Shown one piece after another: positions 8,400 to 14,789 of a stretch of 14,789 nucleotides of DNA. Under the pieces are notes generated by a model. That model saw only the letters and a program-made list of their open reading frames with translations, had not been told where the DNA came from and did not search any database. A program made the position numbers and the translations under genes. This DNA comes from CAZQAA01 sp964591255 (lineage in GTDB: Bacteria > Desulfobacterota > DSM-4660 > Desulfatiglandales > Desulfatiglandaceae), in the NCBI GenBank assembly GCA_964591255.1, contig CAZQAA010000112.1, positions 1 to 14,789 on the forward strand. The letters run 5' to 3'. The number at the start of each line of letters is the position of its first letter. Positions within the stretch are counted from its first letter, which is position 1.

Positions 8400-8444
8400 C
8401 AATAAAATTGTGGGCAACCATGCAGGGTTGCACAGTCGCCCACA
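8400..8444 (-). terminator. Intrinsic-terminator-like hairpin just before the ABC genes
   Basis: The arms 8409-8418 and 8435-8444 pair over 10 bases with one G-U wobble (TGTGGGCGAC with GTTGCCCACA, minus strand). The 16-base loop can form a further short stem of TGCA with TGCA. The minus-strand 3' flank is ATTTTATTG, a broken U-tract. It lies 95 bases past the barrel-gene stop codon and only 17 bases before the GGAG of the first ABC ATPase, so it can end the upstream transcript or act as an attenuator. Confidence 0.5.
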
Positions 8445-8518
8445 TTAGGAAAGTCCACGCACCTCCGGCTCCCGGATCAAGGTCAGGAGGCCAAACGAGG
8501 ATGCCGTTATTCAACCCT
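8409..8518 (-). ncRNA. Possible structured leader RNA of the ABC operon
   Basis: This spacer is visibly more GC-rich than its surroundings and full of complementary segments. AGGGTTG (minus strand, 8518-8512) can pair with CAACCCT (8430-8424), which lies in the loop of the terminator-like hairpin; if both form, the result is a pseudoknot. Between them CCTCC and GGAGG (8486-8490 with 8462-8466) can close a stem, and two CCGG blocks (8472-8475 and 8465-8468) can form a competing small hairpin. I do not recognise a known riboswitch class. It could be a cis-regulatory element, a small RNA, or chance pairing. Confidence 0.3.
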
Positions 8519-8538
8519 CCATGTTTTATACATTACTA

Positions 8539-10380
8539 CTAATTAAAAAGGTACTTAATTTTCAAGTACACCTGGTCACAATGGTTAAATAGACCGAAGG
8601 ACTCACCTGTATCGCTATTTCCATGTATAAAGAAAGTTCCTATTTCAGGCCTCCAATGGTCTCCATAGTTAAAGTTAACCTTGGCTTTCACCCAATATGC
8701 ATTGGCCGTAAGATCCGAAACATAAAGGACCTGGGGAACAATCCGGGCATGATCATACTTGGTGAACACCAGATATGTAAAATAGTACTGATTTCTCTTT
8801 ATCCGCCACGGATCCAAATGGGGAGCAAGCACATCTCTTACACCACCCGGGTTGCTAAATCCGAAGAGATTGCCCGGGGCAGGAGGACCCTGGTGCACTA
8901 CGCTCTCGTCAAAAATAAAGGGAGCCATGACCAGCTTGTCGTTCCCCATATGCCTGATATGATAATGGCTGAACTGCAAACTGGTAAAAAATGTCTCATG
9001 CGGATTCAAGAACTTGCACCACATCTGCCAGTCATACCCCACCATATAACGGATCTGATCCTTATGCACAATACCATCAAAGGGGACAGCTCCCAGCGTT
9101 AGCGTTGTCGGTGCGCCTGACCACTGGAGCATATCCATGGTCTTACCCATACTATTGAAAGGCTTGTCAAACTCATACAGGGCCTCAACTCTTAAGACCG
9201 GGGATGAATTCCAGATATGTATCCAATTCACCAAGTCCTTATTCAGGGTAAAGCCTAACACCTTCTGGTGCTGAAACTCATAATCAAAATTGGCCTGCAC
9301 AACATGCATCCCGTTATTTACAAAATCAGCATCATCCACCGGCGTCATTCCCATGGAAGCAAAAAAGTCGTCTACTTCGGTATATCCGAGGGCACTAAGC
9401 ACTCCCCATCTGACACTGGTATGTGTCCACTTCAGGATCGGGAACTGCTGCCTCCCATAGAACCCATTCAAGGTAAAGTACCACTCGTTAATCTGTCCCT
9501 TGAATCTGATGGCATATTCAAACCAGCGATCCCTGTCCGCCTTGTGCCTGTTTAATACCGCCTGATACCACCATGGGAACTTGGGATCTGGAAAGGCCCA
9601 TGGTCCGCCCTCGTTAGTGTAATCACCCAGAGTGCTTAAATATCCATTATCTTCAAATCCACTCGCTTTGCCTCCACCAATATTAAATCTGGTTCCTTCT
9701 CTGTCACCCGGGTTTATGACCACTTCAATAGAATGATCATTGAGCAATCCACCGAACCAGGGCTTGTCAAAAAAGTACTCACCCCTAAGCAGCCAGAGGG
9801 GAATTCTTGTTGACTCGAAGCCCTCATCCGAGTCCCTCAAAATAAATTCCCTCTGCCAATCGCATGGGTTTATTATATCCATGAGTCTTAGGCCATCAGT
9901 CTCCCCCCAGACTACCTGTTGTTTTCCAAGACGTAGATCCAGGTTGCCAAGGTGGATATCCACATAAAGTTCTCGCGGCAGCCCGAGGTCCCTGTCACGG
10001 CCGTCCCTCAATTCAAATGCCATATTATCACGTGACCCGGCATAGCCACCTCTGGAGGGATTTCCGCCTTTCTCCCACCAGTCGTGACCACTATTAATAT
10101 TGTATGCCCAATCGTAGAAGAAGCGGAAGATACCATAGAACTCTACATGTTCATTCAACACATATGCAGCCTCGAGCTGGGCTGTAAAATAATCTGTCAC
10201 ATTATGAAAACTCTCAAGACTCCCTGTCCGCCAGGCCGTCTCCTGGGTAACAAACCCATGCAAATCAAGCGGTCTGTCAAAGACCTGAAAGGTCTTCGCC
10301 AGACTCTGATTACACAAAGGACCCAAAGCAAATCCCAGCACTGCTATAGTAAATAATGACCATTTCACAAATTTTCCCAT
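8539..10380 (-). CDS. DUF1302-type outer-membrane beta-barrel protein
   Basis: A 613-residue protein with a signal peptide (about 1-28, ending NQSLA) and a body of alternating hydrophobic residues rich in W, Y and F, typical of an outer-membrane barrel. The DUF1302 hallmark GKQQVVWGETDGLRLMD lies at 152-168, followed by IINP. The C-terminus (YLKIKYLFN) looks like a final beta strand but ends in FN rather than the usual aromatic residue. ATG 10380 is chosen because a perfect AAGGAGG (10389-10395) lies eight bases upstream and the signal peptide starts there; the longer frame to 10473 has no such site. It lies 113 bases after the DUF1329 gene, a partner it commonly has. The likely job is the outer-membrane step of a transport route, with unknown substrate. 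Confidence 0.82.
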   Translation of the reverse strand: MGKFVKWSLFTIAVLGFALGPLCNQSLAKTFQVFDRPLDLHGFVTQETAWRTGSLESFHNVTDYFTAQLEAAYVLNEHVEFYGIFRFFYDWAYNINSGHDWWEKGGNPSRGGYAGSRDNMAFELRDGRDRDLGLPRELYVDIHLGNLDLRLGKQQVVWGETDGLRLMDIINPCDWQREFILRDSDEGFESTRIPLWLLRGEYFFDKPWFGGLLNDHSIEVVINPGDREGTRFNIGGGKASGFEDNGYLSTLGDYTNEGGPWAFPDPKFPWWYQAVLNRHKADRDRWFEYAIRFKGQINEWYFTLNGFYGRQQFPILKWTHTSVRWGVLSALGYTEVDDFFASMGMTPVDDADFVNNGMHVVQANFDYEFQHQKVLGFTLNKDLVNWIHIWNSSPVLRVEALYEFDKPFNSMGKTMDMLQWSGAPTTLTLGAVPFDGIVHKDQIRYMVGYDWQMWCKFLNPHETFFTSLQFSHYHIRHMGNDKLVMAPFIFDESVVHQGPPAPGNLFGFSNPGGVRDVLAPHLDPWRIKRNQYYFTYLVFTKYDHARIVPQVLYVSDLTANAYWVKAKVNFNYGDHWRPEIGTFFIHGNSDTGESFGLFNHCDQVYLKIKYLFN

Positions 10381-10452
10381 TTCCCATTCCTCCTTGTCTA
10401 AGAAGCCAAGAAAATTACAGGATCCTGCCCCTGTGCTGCCCCCTATCAAAGC

Positions 10453-10486
10453 AGAGCAAGCCAAGGGGCACAAGCTGCTCTTTTTT
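10453..10486 (+). terminator. Plus-strand terminator-like hairpin between the DUF1329 and barrel genes
   Basis: Read on the plus strand, AGAGCA (10453-10458) pairs with TGCTCT (10476-10481), extended by GC with GC across a one-base bulge, and six T (10481-10486) follow. This is the order of an intrinsic terminator, but no plus-strand gene lies before it. In the minus direction no T-run follows the hairpin. It may stop antisense transcription from entering the DUF1329 gene, or simply be a hairpin in the spacer. Confidence 0.3.
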
Positions 10487-10493
10487 AAAAAAA

Positions 10494-12029
10494 TTAATGG
10501 GCAAGCCGGCTAAGGAACCTGAGGTCATAGTAACTGTCCGTCAGCTTCGGGTCATTCACCTGGGCCTCCATCTGCAGGATCGTCCTATGCTTATTGACAT
10601 GGTCAGGAATATCACATCCCCACCAGGTCCAGAAGCCGCCCTCGGGGAACCACCTGTTGAAATCCAGCCATGTCCTCCAGAGCCTTCCTCTCTGATCATA
10701 GCACTCATCGTAATTACATCTTTTTTCCTCAAAGTCCATCCAGGCCCTTCTGACCTTGTAGAAATACTTGGAACCCTTTATAGCTACATAGTCCAAGACC
10801 CATGAGGGACGTCTCTCAAAGTAGGCAGAAATAATACCATCCTCAACCTTGAAACGGGTATCCCACCTCAAGGGGGTCAAGAATTCTTCTTCACGCAGAA
10901 TTTTACACTCAGACGGCCATATTGCCTGAGAAATCTTCTGCCACCAAACCTTCCAGTCTTCCCATGTCAACTCACTCCCGAGAATGGGGTCCTGGGTATC
11001 AGCACCGGAAAGACGCCTGGTCCTTCTCAAGGCGGGCAAATAACACATAAAGAGGTCGGATTTGTTCACGTCAGTGTAGCGCCATCTGGTGGCTGCAAAT
11101 CCTCTCACGTCAAATGGATAGTTACAGGCAATGGAACCCTTGGATTCAATGTCTTCCTGGCCGACAATATAAGGAGTTGGAGGAACATCATGCCTCCCCC
11201 AATACATCCGCCAGTAAAGACCCATTTTGATTGTCCTTTCGAGTCCTCCTTTCCTGTCATACTGTGTCATAATAATCGGGTTGAAGCTAAGCTGATCTTG
11301 CCCAACTACCAGACGGTCAAAATTCTGCAGGACCCTCCAGGGAGTCATTTCGTCATACTCTCCCCACTTTTTGATGACCGGAAAGGGTATGCCTGCCACA
11401 TAGTTATCCTCGGAAAGCTCCATCATTCCTTCGTCGTTAATCGTTGAATGACCGAGATATTTTTTGGTATAATGCAAATAGCCTTTTGAGTAATACAAAT
11501 GCTGTGTAGGTGCTATTGTTATCTTTCCATAAGGCATATAGGCGCCCTTGGTGATTCTATCAGTAAGTGACTGGGGCCATAGTCTTAAAAAGCCAGGATA
11601 TTTCTTCCAGTTATCAGCGGTTATTACCACACCGGGTTTGATCTCAGGAGCCACTTTTGATCTGGCAACTATCTTGGAGCAATCCAGGCCTCCGGTAATT
11701 TTTATCCATTCTTTTCCCAGTTCAACCGCCCTAGGATCAGCCAATCTTTTGCCCCATGCAATCCACTCCTCATTACCAAGCTCGTTGGCCCAGTAATTCC
11801 AGTTCCTTACCCAAAAGGGCAATTCCCCTTCCTTTTCCTCCAGCGACACTGGCCATGGATTGTCTTCATCAGGGCCATACTGTTCTATAAACTTGGGTAC
11901 CCCCTCCCTGTAAGCTCCCCCATCATACATAAGGGGCGGTAACTTGTACTCAGCTGCTATTGAAAGAGCTACTCCTCCAAGCATTAGAGCTGCCGCCATC
12001 ATGCTTACGAAGAAAAATTCCACTTTCAT
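10494..12029 (-). CDS. DUF1329 periplasmic protein (LolA-like family)
   Basis: A 511-residue protein with a Sec signal peptide (about 1-26, ending SIAA) and no other membrane helix. DUF1329-type motifs are visible in order: YVAGIPFPVI (210-219), FDVRGFAATRWRYTD (306-320), LPALRRTRRLSG (331-342) and GSELTWEDWK (351-360). DUF1329 proteins are related in fold to LolA, which carries lipid-anchored cargo across the periplasm. A shuttle role between the RND protein and the barrel is therefore a reasonable inference, but no ligand is proven. ATG 12029 is preferred over the longer frame to 12122, because it begins the signal peptide and has an AGGAGG-type site seven bases upstream. The length is normal for the family and nothing appears broken. 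Confidence 0.82.
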   Translation of the reverse strand: MKVEFFFVSMMAAALMLGGVALSIAAEYKLPPLMYDGGAYREGVPKFIEQYGPDEDNPWPVSLEEKEGELPFWVRNWNYWANELGNEEWIAWGKRLADPRAVELGKEWIKITGGLDCSKIVARSKVAPEIKPGVVITADNWKKYPGFLRLWPQSLTDRITKGAYMPYGKITIAPTQHLYYSKGYLHYTKKYLGHSTINDEGMMELSEDNYVAGIPFPVIKKWGEYDEMTPWRVLQNFDRLVVGQDQLSFNPIIMTQYDRKGGLERTIKMGLYWRMYWGRHDVPPTPYIVGQEDIESKGSIACNYPFDVRGFAATRWRYTDVNKSDLFMCYLPALRRTRRLSGADTQDPILGSELTWEDWKVWWQKISQAIWPSECKILREEEFLTPLRWDTRFKVEDGIISAYFERRPSWVLDYVAIKGSKYFYKVRRAWMDFEEKRCNYDECYDQRGRLWRTWLDFNRWFPEGGFWTWWGCDIPDHVNKHRTILQMEAQVNDPKLTDSYYDLRFLSRLAH

Positions 12030-12036
12030 ATCAAAT

Positions 12037-12048
12037 CCTCCTCCTCCT
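12037..12048 (-). promoter_or_regulatory. Triple Shine-Dalgarno repeat of the DUF1329 gene
   Basis: On the minus strand the sequence is AGG repeated four times, ending seven bases before ATG 12029. It offers several overlapping ribosome-binding registers and settles the start of the DUF1329 gene. It suggests strong translation. Confidence 0.7.
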
Positions 12049-12180
12049 AAGTTATGTTCAATAGCCCCAGAATCTTTTGCATCCAGAAGGATTATGATGC
12101 CCCTGGCGTCTGATCCTGACATCCCAAACCATCCAATAAAATCTACCCTTAAATCCCATCTTACTAAATATCCAAAGCAT

Positions 12181-12190
12181 CACCTCCTTA
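12181..12190 (-). promoter_or_regulatory. Orphan strong Shine-Dalgarno sequence, with possible 40-residue leader ORF at 12058-12180
   Basis: The minus strand reads TAAGGAGGTG followed at once by ATG 12180. The match to the 16S rRNA tail is near perfect, but only two bases separate GGAGG from the ATG, which is too close for efficient initiation. The frame from 12180 encodes 40 basic, tryptophan-rich residues and stops at 12058, 28 bases before the DUF1329 start. It resembles no family I know. The site may be a decayed start, a leader peptide or a ribosome-standby site. The rest of the 12030-12251 spacer holds the triple ribosome binding site and an AT-rich stretch with no clear promoter. Confidence 0.25.
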
Positions 12191-12251
12191 AACCTTTAAA
12201 CATAACCGATCTGATTTTAACTAAAAAAACCGGACAAACTCTGTAACCCCC

Positions 12252-14789
12252 TTAGGCTGCGCTACTTACATGTTTTATGAACTTGGGCTTTATAAGACCG
12301 CACACTGACGGGAGGAAAAAGAGGGCCCCGAACATATTAAATACTAGCAAAAAGGCCAAAAGGATGCCCATTTGAGCCTGGAACTTCAACTCTGATATGA
12401 AATACCATAAAAGAACAGGTACCGTCAGAGTCACTGCCGTAAACACCACTCCTAGTCCTGAAGTTGTCATCCCCTTAATGATTGCCTCATCCATGTTTCC
12501 CAGTCTGTCATACTCCTCCTGAAATCTCGAGAGCACATAAATACCATAGTCAACCCCTACCCCTATTCCGACTGCAAAAACAGGCAGGGTATTGATATCA
12601 AGGCCTATCTCGTTTTTCACCATATATATAAAGGTTGCCAGATTCGCTACGAGTAGCGGGATAGCAAGAACTGTTCCTGCCACTACGGAACGGAATACTA
12701 TGGAACAAAAGGCAAACACAATTAGAAAGATCATAAGCAGTGTTCCTGTCTGTGACCACTCTATCTCCTCATTGATTGCGGCAAGCACACCGATGACACC
12801 ACCCGCGAGCTCAAACTTCACTATTCCAAACCGATCGGCAGACATAAACTCATCCTTATCCATAAGCTCCATGATAGAGTAGGCCTCTTTATGTTTGTCC
12901 ACAAACTCCTTCATACTCATCTTCTGGATATCAGGATAGTCATCAATCAATCTTTCCTTGGAAAAAAGTGACGGAAAACTCTTTATGAATTTCGTTGACT
13001 TGACCATATCAGGTTTTGAGGCCAAGTATGCCAAGAACTCCGTTGGCCGGAATTCAATCACATCCTGAGTCACCTTACCGATAAAATTTTGTTCGTCCAA
13101 TTTAAGATCCGGATACATCTGTTTCAGCCTCTCATATACCTCCATAAATTTCTCTTTTTGCACGAGCTCAGGATAGGTCTTTAGAAAATTTTTAGATGCA
13201 TCGAGCGCCCTGTTAATGGTATCAGCGCGATGATCCTTGAAATATACCCTGATACTCCCCTTTTCAAACTTTGGATCAGTCCATACATCAAAGTCACCGG
13301 AATCACCCATTGACCTGTACATAAGGATATAACTGCCAGCAGCAAGGATCGACTCGGGAATGACATACCACTTGGGGTCTCCTTCGTGGAATTCCATATT
13401 CAGTTTCTTGACAATATTGACAAGACACTGGGTCCCTCCTACTTCCGGGATGGTCTGCTTTATCATGTCGGTAAACCCTTCCATCTTGTAAAGGACTTCC
13501 GGCATTTCCGTGCAGTTGGGGACACCTTCGAGGACAACATTCATGGTATCAACTCCGGCATCATCAAAACGTTTATTGATCTCGGCCACGTCCTGATTGT
13601 ATCTTGAATCCTCCCAAAGAATAGACGAACCAGGATGTATATCTCCTACCGTAATTTCAGAGGCATAAAACCCACCGATAATTCCGATAACGGCAAATAT
13701 AATTATTACGGTCCAGGCACCACTTTTCTTTAGCTCCCAGCTCCCTATCGCCATCATGAACTTCTCGATAGCCTTTGATCCACCCAGATGGACCTTCTTA
13801 GGGTTGGGGAGATAAAGGGCCAAAATTGGTCCGACTACCGCAACAAGGACAAAGATCGATACCACCCAAAAGGTACACAAAAGGGCCAACTTCTGGATGA
13901 CCAGGATTCGGGCCAGGACCAGGACCAGAAACCCGGCGGCATCTGTCACAATTGCGGACAGACTGGCTAAGAACAATGCATTAATAGTTGCATGAGCAGC
14001 CTTGAAGTCCTCACCCGACTTGGTATACTCCTCAAGATAGCGCCTGGTGGTCTGGACAGAATGGCTCAGGGCCCTCGCACCCACCAAAAATGGGAGCACC
14101 AGCATTAACGGATCAAGACTAATGCCAAAAAGCCCGATAAAGCCCAGCCCCCAGATAGTACTTGCAAAACCGACCACAAGGGGGATGACAACACCCATAA
14201 GATGCCTGAAGATCAAAATAAGCATTAAAAGGACAGCGATTATGGTTACGACAAAAATAGTGTTCATTGCAGGCAAAAAATGGTGGATCCAGCCCATCAG
14301 AATCGGGAACCCCGCCACATGGATTGTTGCAAGGTCATCCTCTTCCTTTTCTACAATATTCTTCTCTATGAATTTGAAAAATTTGCCATAATCCACCCCG
14401 TATTCCTCTAGATCGGCAAAGATCAGGGCAGCGGTCTGGTCATTGGATACAAGTACTCCACGATAAAACTCATTCGTAAATATATTCTCCTTGAGAATCT
14501 CCATCTCTTGCCGGTTTTTGGGAAGATCAGGATACATCAAGGCCGACACGTCTATTTCTCCTCCCGAATACCCCCTCACTGCCTTCATTTTACGCTTGGA
14601 GATTGAAGCCACAAGAGCCCTTCTTACATACGGGTGGTATTGTATTTCATCGGTAATCCGCTTGATTTTGGCAAGGATCTCCTTCTTAAAAATAGTTCCC
14701 TCCCTTGCCTTGACTTCAATAGCCACCGTATTACTGCCACCAAACACTTTAAGGAATCTCTTATTGAGTTTTATGTACGGATGAAGCGG
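12252..14789 (-). CDS. RND/MMPL superfamily membrane transporter, 5' end cut by window edge
   Basis: The frame is open to the right edge, giving 845 residues to the stop codon at 12252. The GTG at 14747 is an ordinary valine: the 14 codons before it continue the family pattern (HPYIKLNKRFLKVFGG), so the true start lies outside the window. Two RND repeats are present. Each has a periplasmic domain and a helix bundle; the first bundle begins at about residue 176. The second repeat carries GVGVDYGIYVLSRFQEEY (743-760), the usual acidic DY motif of MMPL proteins. The equivalent place in the first repeat reads VGARALSHSVQ, without the DY. The protein sits in the inner membrane and is likely driven by the proton gradient. 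With the DUF1329 and DUF1302 genes after it, it probably moves a lipid or other hydrophobic compound; which one is unknown. Confidence 0.85.
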   Translation of the reverse strand, partial: PLHPYIKLNKRFLKVFGGSNTVAIEVKAREGTIFKKEILAKIKRITDEIQYHPYVRRALVASISKRKMKAVRGYSGGEIDVSALMYPDLPKNRQEMEILKENIFTNEFYRGVLVSNDQTAALIFADLEEYGVDYGKFFKFIEKNIVEKEEDDLATIHVAGFPILMGWIHHFLPAMNTIFVVTIIAVLLMLILIFRHLMGVVIPLVVGFASTIWGLGFIGLFGISLDPLMLVLPFLVGARALSHSVQTTRRYLEEYTKSGEDFKAAHATINALFLASLSAIVTDAAGFLVLVLARILVIQKLALLCTFWVVSIFVLVAVVGPILALYLPNPKKVHLGGSKAIEKFMMAIGSWELKKSGAWTVIIIFAVIGIIGGFYASEITVGDIHPGSSILWEDSRYNQDVAEINKRFDDAGVDTMNVVLEGVPNCTEMPEVLYKMEGFTDMIKQTIPEVGGTQCLVNIVKKLNMEFHEGDPKWYVIPESILAAGSYILMYRSMGDSGDFDVWTDPKFEKGSIRVYFKDHRADTINRALDASKNFLKTYPELVQKEKFMEVYERLKQMYPDLKLDEQNFIGKVTQDVIEFRPTEFLAYLASKPDMVKSTKFIKSFPSLFSKERLIDDYPDIQKMSMKEFVDKHKEAYSIMELMDKDEFMSADRFGIVKFELAGGVIGVLAAINEEIEWSQTGTLLMIFLIVFAFCSIVFRSVVAGTVLAIPLLVANLATFIYMVKNEIGLDINTLPVFAVGIGVGVDYGIYVLSRFQEEYDRLGNMDEAIIKGMTTSGLGVVFTAVTLTVPVLLWYFISELKFQAQMGILLAFLLVFNMFGALFFLPSVCGLIKPKFIKHVSSAA

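Noticed and set aside
7401..9102. Plus-strand open frames of 76 to 159 codons opposite the ABC and barrel genes
   Set aside because: They are antisense shadows of well-supported minus-strand genes with recognisable motifs.
12212..12228. Run of seven T with a nearby AT-rich dyad after the RND gene
   Set aside because: No GC-rich stem precedes the T-run on the minus strand, so I do not call it a terminator.
14745..14747. GTG as the start of the RND gene
   Set aside because: The frame stays open to the window edge and the residues before it fit the family pattern, so this is an internal valine.

Overview
The window looks like chromosomal DNA of a Gram-negative (diderm) bacterium. It has an outer-membrane beta-barrel gene, signal peptides of the usual Sec type and good Shine-Dalgarno sequences. 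Base composition is moderately AT-rich. The gene families (an RND/MMPL protein with DUF1329 and DUF1302 partners, and GldA/F/G-like ABC cassettes) would fit a deltaproteobacterial (Desulfobacterota-type) genome, but that placement is an inference. Every gene I can support lies on the minus strand, so the window reads from its right end to its left end. I see no tRNA, rRNA, CRISPR array, transposase or phage gene.

Right part (14789 to 8539): a three-gene envelope module. An RND/MMPL inner-membrane protein, cut at its 5' end by the window edge, is followed by a DUF1329 periplasmic protein (LolA-like family) and a DUF1302 outer-membrane beta-barrel. The products would sit in the inner membrane, periplasm and outer membrane, and could form a route for a hydrophobic substrate between the membranes. 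The substrate cannot be read from the sequence.

Middle part (8538 to 2075): a leader region of about 150 bases with strong predicted RNA structure, then two complete tandem copies of an ABC cassette: ATPase, ABC-2 permease, GldG-like auxiliary protein, then the same three again. The two ATPases align without gaps over their first 200 residues with 113 identities by hand count (about 56%), so the copies are clearly paralogous but old. Genes inside the cassettes are close or almost touching, which suggests one transcript. The leader carries a terminator-like hairpin only 17 bases before the first ribosome binding site, which suggests attenuation or read-through control.

Left part (2074 to 1): a spacer with overlapping inverted repeats; a secreted beta-rich protein of unknown function with its own good sigma-70-type promoter; a strong hairpin; and the first 334 codons of a many-pass membrane protein resembling GT-C (PMT/TMTC-like) glycosyltransferases, running off the left edge.

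No gene-free stretch exceeds 300 bases. The longest are 1819-2074, 12030-12251 and 8382-8538, and each is described below.
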